Assembly (NCBI RefSeq): GCF_050436995.1
Contig: NC_134766.1
Span: 5,146,001 to 5,210,000 of the forward strand
Direction: 5' to 3'
DNA: 64,000 nt
From: Anticarsia gemmatalis
Lineage: Eukaryota > Arthropoda > Insecta > Lepidoptera > Erebidae
Shown: positions 11,450-23,030 of the stretch, in pieces
Layout: every line of letters starts with the position of its first letter
How positions within the stretch are numbered: position 1 is the first letter of the stretch
Position numbers and translations under genes: made by a program
The notes under the pieces: generated by a model
What the model was told of the DNA's origin: nothing
The model's database searches: none
Seen by the model: only the letters and a program-made list of their open reading frames with translations

Positions 11450-11784
11450 CATCTTTATAATAAACCTTCAAAAGACCCAAAAAATACCCCAAATAAAAAA
11501 TGATCTTCAATATTTTTTCATACAAAAGTTATAAAAACTCATACTTTCATATTTCTCAGCAATTTCTCGTCTGAGCACGCCCGGGCCGTACATCGAAGTC
11601 GCGACAGTACGGGGCACGAATACTAATCACTGAGCCACTGATCCTTTGAATCTGTCTGCGCCTGTATCCTGTTCAGACTGAGCTACATTACTAACTTTCT
11701 TGATTATCGTGCCTTACTATTTTTTTTAATAATCTGGCTATCCTTATAGGTTAAGTCCAATACTATAAATGTTATGCTAGACTA

Positions 11785-11945
11785 CAGTCTATCAGTGTTT
11801 TCGATCGCGTGAATAGACATCCTGGGATAAAAAATATCTTGTTAATCTAGATTATGGACTAATGGTATCCAAAACATTTTCAAAATGCATGGTTGAGTGC
11901 CAGATATCAAAATTGTCGCGTTTATAATATTAGTCTAGAACCGAC
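11785..11945 (+). repeat. relic of a dispersed Helitron/LINE-tail-like repeat
   Basis: The GTGAATAGACATCCTGGGAT block and the terminal TTCGCG-like TTTATAATATTAGT phrase recur in related form at 19201-19260, 20340-20520 and 31165-31322. The ordered blocks (a CGTGxxT start, a 'tatccaaaaxTTT' middle, a TTTATAATATTAGTA end) mark one degenerate family. I cannot say whether it is a Helitron derivative or a LINE 3' end. Confidence 0.45.
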
Positions 11946-12119
11946 ATTGTTGGTAATGACTATAGCTTTTTTTAGAATAAAACGACATCTACACGAAAAA
12001 GAGTACATATAAATGTATGACATACACCCATTCTCGTTTACCAAGTTGATCCTAAGTAACAGGATGCAAACAACACATCACACATTTAAAGCATTCAAAC
12101 AGAATTTGTAAAAACCTTG

Positions 12120-12320
12120 TATCACATTGACCGACACGGAAATCAAACCCGTTACCATCTCCATTACTAAACAACCAGACAAAATAAACATTTGTCTCGT
12201 ACGGGAATGTGGGGATACCCCACGACCTGCTAGCACAGTAAACGTCGTGACGGCCACTTTAATCACTGTACCACGCATAGTCAATGGCTCGATAATCATT
12301 AGTACTGTACAAGTAAGTTT
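12120..12320 (-). mobile_element. SINE-like relic with reversed B box
   Basis: GGAAATCAAACCCGTTACC (12137-12155) is the reverse complement of a tRNA B box. Downstream text such as GCACAGTAAACGTCGTGACGGCCACTTTAATCACTG resembles a reversed tRNA-like head. Overlapping ORFs on both strands are shadows. No body match to the other SINE families here was found. Confidence 0.4.
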
Positions 12321-12480
12321 GTTTAGTAAATTAGACACGTTTGCCATCGGAACTGGGAAAGTTAAGGTTGATTGATTAGTTGTGTGGATGTGTTGTAGTA
12401 TCTAGGGATATGACGTATACAGGCGAAAAATAGCGAATAAAAATGATCTGAAAGAAAATAACTATTTCGCGACCATCTCT

Positions 12481-12615
12481 TTTTATAAAAGGACAACTTG
12501 TGCACTAAGAATTTCTCTTGTGTCGCGGGAACATTTACAAACATACAAACAACGTACACAATTTGTTCCGTGTGGGAATCAAACCCACGGCGACAGTTTC
12601 ACGAATTAGTTTTAT
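12481..12615 (-). mobile_element. SINE-like element, family B (copy 1)
   Basis: Shares GCACTAAGAATTTCTCTTGTG, GTCGCGGGAAC, TTTACAAACATACAAACAACG and GTACACA with copies at 23426-23690 and 55975-56110. GTGTGGGAATCAAACCCACGG (12571-12591) is a reversed B box, so the head lies to the right on the minus strand. The three overlapping short ORFs are shadows of this repeat. Confidence 0.6.
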
Positions 12616-12639
12616 TATCGAGTACTGTACGAAAGTTAA

Positions 12640-12770
12640 CGAGATCTATAATCATACATTTTACCTTTTGCTTGACTTTTCGGCGCAGGCTAATCTTGCG
12701 GTGAACGCAAACTGCATTAAACCATGCTGAACGCGCCAAAACGTCGAGCAACACAAAGTAAATTTCACAT
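12640..12770. mobile_element. degenerate TIR element, family G (copy 1)
   Basis: Contains ATTTTACC followed by GCTTGACTTTTCGGCGCAGG, then an inverted counterpart GCGCCAAAACGTCGAGCAAC. The GCTTGACGTTTCGGCGCA phrase and TTACC flank also occur in the copy at 48190-48320. It abuts the SINE on its left. No coding sense. Confidence 0.45.
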
Positions 12771-13127
12771 TTTGTTTCGGCCATGAAATATTATTATAAC
12801 AATTTATTACTATGACTATGTCTTAACACTAATGAAATTAATTCAAAACTCCTATAATTATCTTAAACAAACTACCCAATTAATTACAGTTGTAGATAAC
12901 TTCAGTGAATACACACTGAAACCGCAGACGAATCGCTGAAAATTCCCATTTAATACAAAAGCTTAACAATGTATTAATTATCTCTTTAATGAAGCAGAAC
13001 CCGCAATGCTCCCACACTCCTCTTTAAAACTACGTGCGTGACCAATTAATATTCGCTTTTAACGTCAAATAAATTTAAACAAAGCTATTTATATATACTT
13101 CCATATAAAACAATTGTTAATATCTGT

Positions 13128-13131
13128 GTGG

Positions 13132-13165
<34 letters not shown>
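13128..13165. repeat. (TCTG)n microsatellite
   Basis: About nine TGTC/TCTG units with one TTTG interruption. Confidence 0.85.
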
Positions 13166-13349
13166 AGTGTTTGTGTGTTTATTTGTCATGATTTTACCGT
13201 TTAACCGCTGAACTGAGTAATATAAAATGTGCCATGCAGATGATTATAGAAAAGATTGTAGTTTAAGAGCGACTATTCTTAATGCGGGAGTTGTCTTTTA
13301 AAGAAAGAATAAGAAAAATATCAAGTTGTCTCTTAGATAGGTTTGTGAC

Positions 13350-13440
13350 ATCATAGTTTTCATTGTCATTTACCATCAGGTGAGTTTGTAAGCATATGCC
13401 TAATACAATATTTGCAAATAAAGCCTTAAAATTAAAAATA
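13350..13440. repeat. dispersed-repeat fragment with CATTTACCATCAGGTGAG
   Basis: TCATTTACCATCAGGTGAG followed by AATGCCTAATACAATA-like text recurs at 52255-52310. The phrase is typical of a moth retroelement 3' end (recalled, not searched). Confidence 0.45.
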
Positions 13441-14609
13441 AGCTTGTTTTTTTCGACGAAATGCACCCATATCTAGTCAGCCAGTCAATAGGGAATGAAA
13501 TTGTACGCAAGTAAAGCCAGTTCGAGTAGTAATAAATTAAAGGAATACAATAAATCTTGTAAATTAATACAACAGGCGAAATTGAAAAATTGTTGGTTTG
13601 TTCAATTAATAAGTATAAAGGTGGCGCCCGACGTACGATGAAAGTTTAAGGTTACCACGCGTTCTTTTATAAAATTGTATATTTTCGACCAGATTTTTCA
13701 TTTAAGACACTATATAAATGTTTATTTGAGTCACAATGGCAATCTTGACATTATTATGAAGGAGCCTATAACTCAGTAAAATGTCACAAAAACTATTTAT
13801 TTGCAGTAATTCGACCAATGAGTACCTAAACCATTTTGAAAAAAAAAAACAAAATTACATTCCTCATTTTAGCTATTTAGGGGATGATTTGGAGCACAAC
13901 GATAAAAAACGGTAAAATTTAATTAACCTCATGTTTACAAATTTTAGTTTCGCATTGTTTTCAAGAACTATCTCGCGTAGGTGTAAAAATCGTATTATTC
14001 TACTATAGTAAGTTTAGAAGATTCAAATTTCATTCAAACAAAACTTAGAAATGTATTTAATCCCATCAAGAATCAACCAAAATTTTGCACAAAGTTAATT
14101 TCGATAAATCACAGTAGGCGCCTTACTACCGAATGTCTTATCGTCGAAACGCGGCTTCAATATCCAACAAGACTACTTTAAATCATCCATACCATAATAC
14201 GATACATTGTAACACTCTTAATTCTTTATTTTTCTCTGCACATCTGCAACTAATTTATGGACCAATCAGTAGCTTTGCTATGCAAAATAGTCCTGTATCG
14301 TCCTGCCTGTATAAGGGTGTAACTTATAGGTTTTAATTAAAATGACGTGTAGCTATCAGCTCGCTATCTTGCGGATAAAATGAGAGTTCTTTATATTAAT
14401 TGTAACAAGTATTGGTGCTGTTGATGATAGGTTTTTTTTTTGGTTGGATCTATTTTAATATCGCAATGAAAGGAATATGAATGGAATATATAATATAGAA
14501 TTATTGTTTATGGTTATTTAAATTTTATAAAATTAAGTGATTTGAATTAATAATTATTATTTATGAAGTATTGTGTATATTTTATGCATAGATAGATCGT
14601 CAATTGTTA
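13441..14609. other. anonymous AT-rich stretch
   Basis: No gene, paired repeat or structured element supported. The 67-codon ORF near 14133 has no coding bias I can see. Confidence 0.5.
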
Positions 14610-14826
14610 CATACATAACATCAAGCCTGTTATGCCAGAAGGTGTAGTTAGAGGTGTATAAAATAGAAACACTAGTGTTTTGCTATTTTCAATAGAGGGT
14701 CAGTCTATTGCCTCTGGGCTTCTATGAGAAATATTCTTATACAAATTGGAAAAGAATTATAGCACTTTGCCTGGGAATCAAATCCGAGACCTCTGCGTGG
14801 CATTCGCATACAGTACCAATCGCGGC
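14610..14826 (-). mobile_element. tRNA-derived SINE-like element, family A (copy 2)
   Basis: Reads CCTGTTATGCCAGAAGGTG at the left, AGAGGTGTATAAAATAGA, then GGGAATCAAATCCGAGACC (14773-14791), a reversed B box, and CATACAGTACCAATCGCGGC, a reversed A-box region. The same order is seen at 22785-23030. Confidence 0.65.
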
Positions 14827-15224
14827 ACAAAGTTAGTCAAAGTTTTTATAAATTATTATAATATTTATAACAGTATTTCCTTAACAACGAACTCTTACAA
14901 ACACCTTTAACCAAGTATAACTCTTCCTCACAAAAACAAGGCCTCAAGCTATACAAGCTCCGTATAAGAGAGAACACGTATGCTCGTTTCCAACCACGCT
15001 GTAGGTCCCGTGTTCTTTAATGAGCTTGATGTTATGCTTGCATTTGTCCTGAAGGCACTACGTTACTACAAAGTTAACTTACTAAGCAAAATTTTCGTTT
15101 TATTACAAAGAAAATGTATTTTGATTAACTCGGAATCTACTAGTTTGTAATGCGTTCATAATTGCTTGATCGATTTTGTTAAAATATAGCTTGGCTATTG
15201 AACATCCGGAGACTCAAACAGGCT

Positions 15225-15478
15225 TTTTAACCCATTACTTTCCAACTGCTGGGCTAGGGTCTCCTCTCAAACGAGGGATTAGGCCTTGAGTCCGCCATGC
15301 TAGTCAAGTACGGGTTTGGGCCTTTCAATGCCCTCAATAAATGTATTAAACAATAGACATGCAAGGTTTCATCACGATATTTTCCTTCACCGTTAGAGCA
15401 AGTGATCATTATTTCTAGTACGCCCTTAACTTTGAAAAGTCATTGGTGTGTTGCCTCGATTTCGAACCATTGATTACT
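15225..15478 (-). mobile_element. tRNA-derived SINE-like element, family C (copy 1)
   Basis: On the plus strand it begins AACCCATTACTTTCCAACTG then GGGTCTCCTCTC. It contains TTTTCCTTCACCGTTAGAGC and ends near TTTCGAACCATTGA, a reversed B box. The copy at 61275-61562 has the same blocks in the opposite order and strand, with both polymerase III boxes, so the direction is clear. Confidence 0.7.
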
Positions 15479-16472
15479 TTCCAAAAATCTCAAATAATAA
15501 AAATATCACAAATACAACGACGTGAGCCACACTGGTTCTAATTTATAACATTAATTATAAAGAATAAAAGTATAAACGCTTCAAACTGCACCTGTTATCC
15601 GATTAAAAGGTCATGTTTCAGTTTGTACAGTATCCAATCGTAAATCAATTAGTTCACACCACTCAGATAGGCTTTCAAACGTTTCAGTGTCGATGTAATC
15701 GGTTTACAGTAAAAGCACCAAAAATCATTCGTTTCAAATCAATCAGCCAACACAGTTTCCAATGCTTTTAGCAGTTGAATTTGTCAATTTAACTTAATTG
15801 CCAAATTGATTTGTAAAATTATTAATTTACTTCAAAATCCTTGATTAAGGGGTACAAGAGGAACTTGAGTTATTAATGCATTACATGCTGTGTTTGTTGT
15901 TAAAGCGATATCATAAATATATCATATCTGAAATTTTCAGCCGTAGCTATCAAGGTTCACGACATACAGCCTGATGACAGACATACAGATTTTTAGTAAT
16001 ATGATCCCTTATCCTTTAGAATGGAACACAAAACAGGTCGCATTCGGAGATATTTTTCTAATTGGAACCAACAGTTTTTGAGTTTGTACATTTAACCGAA
16101 CTTATCGGCTTTAAAATACATATTATACCAAAGTTCTCAAATCTCTACCTACCCCAGTGGTAATAAGGCGTGATTTTACGTATGTATGTATACCAAAGTT
16201 AAAGAAGAAACTTCGCAGCTAAGGCTTAACTGCTAAAGATTATCATAACCTAGTCTATATTACTCTCGTTGAAACCCGCACTGGAGTGTGGTGCCCCGCG
16301 GTTCCGCCTCTCGCTAACTGTGGTCAGTTGCAGTCGCGGTCGGACCAATTTAGCTCTGCGGTTAATAGCTAAGTCGGTTATTTGCATTTTGGGAGCGGTG
16401 ATCAGTTTCAAACTGTTAATTAAAGCAATATCTATTTACTCTTCATTTGGTTATTAGAATATTGAAAATATT
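15479..16472. other. anonymous AT-rich stretch
   Basis: No gene or paired repeat was recognised. A 62-codon ORF at 16269-16457 covers a mildly GC-rich patch but has no ATG start and no recognisable composition. Confidence 0.45.
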
Positions 16473-16496
16473 AATAGAATTGTATACAATTCTATT
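16473..16496. repeat. perfect 24-bp palindrome without spacer
   Basis: AATAGAATTGTA joined directly to its exact reverse complement TACAATTCTATT. Perfect spacerless palindromes of this length are uncommon by chance, even in AT-rich DNA. Confidence 0.9.
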
Positions 16497-17599
16497 CATG
16501 TGTGTAATAAGTTCATATCTGGCGTGACCGGGGGCAGGCAGCGACTTTTATCTACAGCAATTTTACCTACAACCTTACATTTTACATCAACTGCAAAATG
16601 CTGACAGTTTTATTACATTCTAAAGCAATGTTTATAGTCAATATTTCATATTATGAATATAAATGGGAACCACAACGTCAAGAAGACCACAGAGTAATAC
16701 AAAATCTTAAGCCCTACAACATTAAATTACTGTCGTCACTTAACTAACATCAAGATCTTATCTAAATTAACCACTGACTAAACTTGATAACATCTCTAAC
16801 TTAACAAATATCACTTACTTAAATTAAAATCCCATCCCAAAACCTATTCAGAGCAAATCCCATGCGCTCTTTCATACACAAATTACTATTCACTGTCCAA
16901 GTTTCCATTCTAAAACTGGAAACAAACTTTAGCATGGGCTTGCCATGTCAAAGTTAATACATTTGCTGCCTTAAGAAAATTATAGCGCTATCACCTCTGT
17001 AGCTTGCTATCTCACTCTCACCATGAGACTCAGTTCATGATTGTTTATTATAATTATGGCTATCATCATTTAAGAAAAGCCGCGAAGTTGTTAGTAGATA
17101 ATCTAATTTTTCATACATTATCATTCAAAAAGTGTAAATTAATTGCTGAAAAAAATACTTGTCTATAGAAAATAACGGCCCAAACATATCAACTGTTGAT
17201 CACTACTTTCTAAAAATCTCCATACATGTATCTATCAGAATATGAAAATTGGGCTAAAATCATATTCAAGATTATATGTAAATGGTATATTTAACCTAAT
17301 GTATTTAAAACCCCCGTCCCTAGACTATAAATAGCCAACACTTTGCCAAGTTGACCACTGTGGACCGAAATAGCCGCGCTACAGCTTGAAGTTACTGGGA
17401 CCGATTACCAAACTTATGCAATATAATTGAAGCCTTCGGGACTAAGGTTCACCGCAGGCATTAGGGGCATAAGTGAAGGAAACTTCCTCAGATGTTTGGT
17501 GGAGTAATTTGATGACATTATATTTAGGTAGAATGGTAGTTAGGTTAGTTTTGCATAGTACTAATATTTGAATTTGATAATATTTGTTGCTTGTACATA
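16497..17599. other. anonymous AT-rich stretch
   Basis: No supported feature. A GGGGGCAGGCAGCGA patch near 16530 is GC-rich but short and unpaired. Confidence 0.5.
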
Positions 17600-17639
17600 A
17601 TATGATACCCTGGCGTTGTAAACGAATCCTACGTGTTAA

Positions 17640-17765
17640 TTGACGCTGTAAAGTATCTGTGTACCTCATAGAAATCTGTTCAGTAGTTTTCACATAAAAG
17701 AGTAACAATTATCAAACACAAATGTATGTTAACTTACGATTTTTAACATTAAGATTAGTATAAAT
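17640..17765 (+). repeat. relic of the dispersed 'GAAATCTGTTCAGTAGTTTT' repeat
   Basis: CATAGAAATCTGTTCAGTAGTTTTCACATAAAAGAGTAACAA followed by AAGATTAGTATAAA has the block order of other copies (19280-19345, 20420-20520, 27120-27235, 53790-53890). In these a 'could this site be primed' phrase like CAGTAGTTTTxxCGTxAAAGAGTAACAAAC leads to a TTAGTA end. The 88-codon ORF antisense to it is a shadow. Confidence 0.45.
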
Positions 17766-17800
17766 GCATTTGCCTAGTACTACCATTACTGGGCAAATGC
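17766..17800. repeat. 14-bp stem-loop
   Basis: GCATTTGCCTAGTA (17766-17779), 7-nt loop, TACTGGGCAAATGC (17787-17800). There is a single T:G wobble in the stem, directly after the repeat relic above. Confidence 0.75.
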
Positions 17801-18324
17801 TATTTTTTATACTGGGGTTAAAAAATCATCATTTTACCGTTTAATTTAATATGAAATTATAATATTGCTTTCGTTTACATCAGCCTAGCCTTACACAAAC
17901 AATATTTTCTAAAAACTGTTCTAAACATACTCTAAAAATATTATTTTTGAAATATGAATACGCACAATTTATAACCAAACAAATTGTTCTCAAATATTAT
18001 TTGACCAAACGAGTACAGTCGTGGACATAATCAAATGGAAAGTCAAAACTTAACGGTGAACAGTGTTGATAAAAAGTAAATCGGTCGATTATTACATGTG
18101 TACATACACATATATTATTGCTGTTAGAACTAGTCACGATACGCAAACACGATTTGTATTAGTATTGTGCACATAGAGAGATATGATAGTCTATGAAATG
18201 AACATATATTTTATGCAAAAGTTATGTTTAAACTTTAAAACCGCTGCCTGCTAATGTATGAATTGTGGATCGTATTTTTTCAATTTTAAACTATGTACAA
18301 ACTGTCGATTGCGTCTTTAATACG
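17801..18324. other. anonymous AT-rich stretch
   Basis: No supported feature. Confidence 0.5.
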
Positions 18325-18425
18325 ACTGTTGATAACGAGGTTTGATACCCAGGTTGGGCAAATGGCTATTGGGCTTATTACGATAAGTGTATTTTCGATA
18401 AGTAGCCCGAGCCTATGGCCAAAGG
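18325..18425 (+). mobile_element. SINE family A fragment
   Basis: AGGTTTGATACCCAGGTTGGGC (18340-18361) is B-box-like and is followed by ATTGGGCTTATTACGATAAG and AGTAGCCCGAGCC, matching the body of family A. The A-box end and the tail are missing or decayed. Confidence 0.5.
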
Positions 18426-18986
18426 CAATTAATATAGAATACAATTTCTGAAATAAATAATTATTATATTATTATTAAAAGACATAGGACTAACAATTTC
18501 AAAAGCAAAATGCGGATATATATTAATTTATTTATTTAAACTTCAGATACAGTAACTGTAGGGGTAAGTACGTAGATACATACACCTTAGGATATAACTG
18601 AAACATTTATGAAATATTTTGTTTTCCTTAAACAAACAGTCTTCATCCACATATACCTCTACTACATATAATATATTATAAAAATAAAAAGTTACTTATC
18701 CCCTTCCGTAAATCCATTTTACTAAAAGCACTCGCTTAATTCTCCTAGGAAGTGCCTCAAGTACTCAAGACTTTAGTGTTTTCAACACCTTTATCAAAAT
18801 GTTTGATAAGCAAGCTTCCTTATGTCAATCAAACATCGACCTCTTATATACTTCCTTACAGACTTTAAGATTGAAATCGCCATTAAATTAATAATTCACT
18901 CGTATATGTAGCAATTATTATGCATTTTTTACTCACTTTCATTATTTGGACTTAAATGTCAAAGTCGAATTCTCTAGTAATTATAA

Positions 18987-19350
18987 CTAGCTGACCCATG
19001 CGGCTCCGCTTACTCATATTTTCGACCCTACCTTGAGCCGCTTAGGAGCTGAATTTTGGAAAAAACTTTAGTTTTTGTTTGAACTCAAGTTATTAACTAT
19101 CTCCTTGCAAAATGTCAATTCATGTGTAATCGCGTGAAAAAACAACAAACATTCGTCCATTTTCACAAACTGTCGTGTGGCAATACAAGCTTCTGTCCGA
19201 TACTTTTGGTCGTGTGAATAGATATTCCGGGATTAAAAGTATTCTATCTTCTTATCCGGGTTATAAACTACCTGTGTACCAAATTTCAACAAAATTCATT
19301 AAGTAGTTTTTGCGTAAAAGAGTTAGTTACAAACATACATCCTTTCAAAT
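18987..19350 (-). mobile_element. degenerate Helitron-like element
   Basis: CTAGCTGACCCATGCGGCTC at the left is a Helitron-type 3' terminus on the minus strand. It is followed by blocks shared with other relics (TATTCCGGGATTAAAAGTA, ACCAAATTTCAACAAAATTC, AGTAGTTTTTGCGTAAAAGA). The expected TC start at the right edge is not clear, so the element is truncated or diverged there. Confidence 0.5.
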
Positions 19351-19650
19351 TCTCGTGAATAATGCAGAATTTGACTTAAATAAGTGACGTAAATACGCAA
19401 CTATAACAAAAGTTCAGTATTAAACGGTTTAACCTTTTAACCACTTAGACATTGCGACAGTTGGCAGTCGGACCTTTCTTTTATAGTGCTGCTTATGTCC
19501 TGTGTCCGTAGTCGTAAGCACGTATGGTTTGATGTTGAAGGAAGTTGAAGATAAAAGGAAATGGTGCAAGGGAGAATTAAAACGTGGAAGTTGCTCTATA
19601 TGAATTTGATAGGATTTTTTGTATATTGGTTTGAGGACTAAACTTACTTA

Positions 19651-19748
19651 CCCCCGGTTTCTGCGGGACATTTTAAGCGTTTTTTTTATATTAGTTTAAA
19701 CGCTATTGAGTAGATAAACTACCGCTAAATGTACTCAGAAATCGGGGG
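19651..19748. mobile_element. palindromic MITE, family H (copy B)
   Basis: CCCCCGGTTTCTG at the left and CAGAAATCGGGGG at the right, flanked on both sides by TTA (19648-19650 and 19749-19751). The left arm has lost the TAGCGGTAGTTTATC segment by deletion; the right arm keeps it. The 3-bp TWA duplication is the kind made by PIF/Harbinger transposases. Confidence 0.8.
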
Positions 19749-20324
19749 TTAATAATGCAGTCTAAAAAATTACAATTGCGATATAGGTTATGGTTAAGAA
19801 CCTAAACAAATAAAATCTTATAAAAAAATTAAGATTATCCAGTTACAACAGTTATTCTGTTAGTCAAGTGCCTGTTTATTTCAAAAACATAACACAGTTT
19901 TTTTCACTATTTTGGTACTCCAGTCAATTGTATTCAATTAAAGACATAACAAATAAAAGACATGACAAATATATATTACATTATATACGGAAACACAAAT
20001 ATCCACAATACAGTATTGCCACAATATTATGCACAAAAATCTTTAATATCTTTCTCCATCATAGCTGATACTGTACCCAATCTTATTGAAAAGTGAATGT
20101 ACTCAGAGTGTTTACATGAGTCATTAATACATCATCTATTTATATAGCGCAGTATATAGGCCGATAGACACCACTGTATTTACAAAGAACACCACATGTA
20201 TTTATAAAATACTATTGTTGAACGTATAATGAAAGTAATTGTTTTAAGTAGTGTGACGTCACTATGTAGACAGATATTTATAATCTGATATCTGTAAACT
20301 ATCTGTGAAATAACTTGTATTAGC

Positions 20325-20522
20325 TTTTGACCGTGACTTCGTCTATGTAAGATTTCCGGGTTGAATAGTAACCTTTGTTTTAATCCAGATTAAAACTATC
20401 TACGTACTTATTTTCATTAGAATCTGTTCAGTGTTGATGTGATTGGGTAACAAACAGCCATCCAAAAATGTAGTGAAACGTAGTATCCCAACTTTTGTAT
20501 TTATAATATTATTAGTAAGATT
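20325..20522 (+). repeat. relic of dispersed Helitron/LINE-tail-like repeat
   Basis: Blocks GACCGTGACTTCGTC, TTTCCGGGTTGAATAGTA, AATCTGTTCAGTG, GGGTAACAAACAGCCATCC and TTTATAATATTATTAGTAAG occur in the same order as in the other relics. Confidence 0.5.
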
Positions 20523-21957
20523 ATAATATTTGTAAACAAACTAACATCATGAATAACAAATGCATTCTATGACTTCTTATAGTTTGACAGATATGGACTT
20601 AAAAAATTGACAAGAAATGGACCACATACCAGCTTTTTTTTTAACTAAACGACATTAATATTAATCCTAAACACTTTTGGATTTATTTTGTTTTTTTTAT
20701 GAATTCTACTAAAAAAATCTCTTGCTTCAAAGCATTTAGCTTTTACTATCCACACGTAGTTTCACTTGTTTATCCGAATTGAGTACACAACGTAATCCAG
20801 GCTTTGAAATTAAAAGTCTTAAAGATGAACTTCATTTGGTTACGAAACAAAGATCAGCCGAGATAATATTTATTTTTAGTACAATTTCACAGCGAACACA
20901 CGCAAAACCTGTCAGAACTGTTGTTGCTTTCTCTACTTTTTCACGTATAAATCGAAAATAACTTCAAGTGAAATCTGCATGCGAGTTTTTTGCGCCTATA
21001 GGCATACATATTATGTCCTCCTAGCCGATATGTGCCAAAAGCAGCCAGGTTCATTGGCAACCAACTGTGCAGATATTTGTTTATAGTGTCCAAGTGTTTG
21101 TATAAAACACAGGTATACTCTATCTATAACATATCATACAACATTCTTCTAACCTGAGATAGGATGATTTCGAAAAAGGGAGAGGTCCGGCGCAGGATAG
21201 ACAGCTTCCAATGCTCTCTGAGGGACAGTGATTTGTGACCACACTCTAGATATCAAACATTTTATGAAAAGAAGAAGTTTTTAACACGAACAGCCGATGT
21301 AATATCAAATCGGATAAAACTAGCTGTGTTCGCAATTTCAAGCTGACTGCTTACTTATATGTACTTTTATGCTTTAACCAAACGCGTTGCGTTAACGCAA
21401 ATGAATATGCTTTGTAAACTACTTTTTTTATAATGTAAATAGAGTTGTATTAATTCTAATCAGCCGCAGGTTTTTACTAAATATATGCTTATTTTCCTTT
21501 TTTTACTACTTTGCTAATATGTGTTTGTGTTAAATGTTTATGTGATAAACGTAACTTATATGATAATTTTCTTGTTTCAGGTAAGTTGCAGAGAAAACCC
21601 TGTCTTCTATAGATTATACATATTTGTAACGATAAGGTATTTTTGTTGCTTAAAACTTCATCAATCAAAATATGTCATCACCCATTGAATGTGTTTGAAT
21701 TCTAAATATTTTTTATATAGTTCCATACGTTTTGTACTACCGGGCAAAGCATTTTCTTGCCAAAACCTTTCATAAACCATATCAAACGATATTTTACCAC
21801 AAAACTCTTATCCTACGGTGACTACAGGATTGCATCACATTAATACATTTAAGTAAATTAAAAACACACATCCTGTCTATTTTTTGCGTCACAATCAATC
21901 ATTAAACATTAATATATTCATAGGTGTCTCAACAAGTGCAGCCGCGTGACTGACCTA
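20523..21957. other. anonymous AT-rich stretch
   Basis: No gene or paired repeat could be supported. Confidence 0.5.
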
Positions 21958-22130
21958 GTGCATTATAAATGTATAATTCATATTATTTATTAGCCGACGC
22001 CTCGGAAGGTCGCCATGAGGTTGACGCACCGGCGTTTCCGCGTACAACGGTTTATCTAAATGAATATGATATAGGTGTGAGCCGCAGTTAGGCTTGCGGT
22101 TACTTGATGTCAATGGGGATATAGGTTCCT
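21958..22130. other. GC-rich patch open on both strands
   Basis: The patch stands out from AT-rich neighbours (core CCGACGCCTCGGAAGGTCGC). On the minus strand a frame without ATG start is open for about 57 codons, from just after a TAA at about 22130 to a TAG near 21958. Its middle reads HLDKPLYAETPVRQPHGDL, rich in proline and charged residues. On the plus strand a second frame is open for about 40 codons. I suspect an interspersed repeat or a decayed exon, and nothing in it identifies a protein. Confidence 0.3.
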
Positions 22131-22679
22131 TTAGTTACTGGTATTATTGAGTTATTTTGTAGGAAATAAACAGCATATAATTAAAACAAAAATAGGTAAA
22201 GTGGAATATTTATTATTTAAGCCTAAAAGCCTAAACTAATTGCGCTAATTAATTATGTATATGCTTCTGTTTCATTTGAATTATGTCTAGTTCAAATACA
22301 CATACGATTTTTTCCAGTGCCTTAGGCCAAATGTTGTCCAAAAATTTAGTCCTGAAATCCTCTCAATTCATGTTTTCAACTCTCTTAAATTAGTTCAAGT
22401 AAATCACCGAGCAATGCGTTAAAATCGAAATGGTGCTCATATAACGAACTATTAGAAAATATAGATTTTACATCATCCAATTAGCGATATTTACACAAAT
22501 ACTCAAATAAAAAACCAAACCAACTTTGACAAACGAAATCACTAAAATAATATCTTAACGACAAACCACAAATGTAATTAACAAACAAGCAAATAAAACG
22601 ACATATACGGACATAACTTGACACAAACTGAACTAGCCCTCGCATTCTTAACGACATTAATGTACAGTCAACAGCAATA
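22131..22679. other. anonymous AT-rich stretch
   Basis: No supported feature. Confidence 0.5.
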
Positions 22680-22720
22680 ATATGTATAGTAATGTAAACA
22701 CTATACATTACTATACATAT
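22680..22720. repeat. perfect 17-bp inverted repeat, 7-nt loop
   Basis: ATATGTATAGTAATGTA (22680-22696), loop AACACTA, then the exact reverse complement (22704-22720). It lies about 65 bp from a SINE and is AT-rich. Confidence 0.85.
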
Positions 22721-22784
22721 TACCTTTTTATTCGTACTGTTTTGTAAGAAAATGCACAGAAATATAATACCACGCCTATTGTAC

Positions 22785-23030
22785 CCTAAGGTTTAAGAAG
22801 AGGTGTAAGAAATTCACCCACATTGCGCCGAGAATAATCTTAGTTTCTTGTAATAAGGGCCGAAACTATTACCATACACCGGGCACGTTACCAAATTCCG
22901 GGCTAATATTAAAAGTAGTTTAATATAAATTAGAAAACATCAATAGTACTTTGCTCTAACCGGAAATCGAACCCGGGACCTCATGATGCTGTCGAATACA
23001 GTACCGACCACTCTACAAGAGCTGTCAAGT
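22785..23030 (-). mobile_element. tRNA-derived SINE-like element, family A (copy 3, best head)
   Basis: Read on the minus strand, the head shows TAGAGTGGTCGGTAC (A box) and CCCGGGTTCGATTTCCGG (B box, within 22962-22979). These are close to the canonical tRNA boxes TRGYNNAGTGG and GGTTCGANTCC. The body contains GCACGTTACCAAATTCCGGG and AGAGGTG-like text as in other copies. It is a SINE, not a working tRNA gene, since no paired acceptor stem is present. Confidence 0.75.

Noticed and set aside
13128..13165. CRISPR-like array of short repeats
   Set aside because: Simple tetranucleotide microsatellite without spacers; the genome is eukaryotic.
22955..23030. Possible tRNA gene on the minus strand
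   Set aside because: A and B boxes are good, but there is no paired acceptor stem and the sequence continues into a SINE body seen elsewhere.
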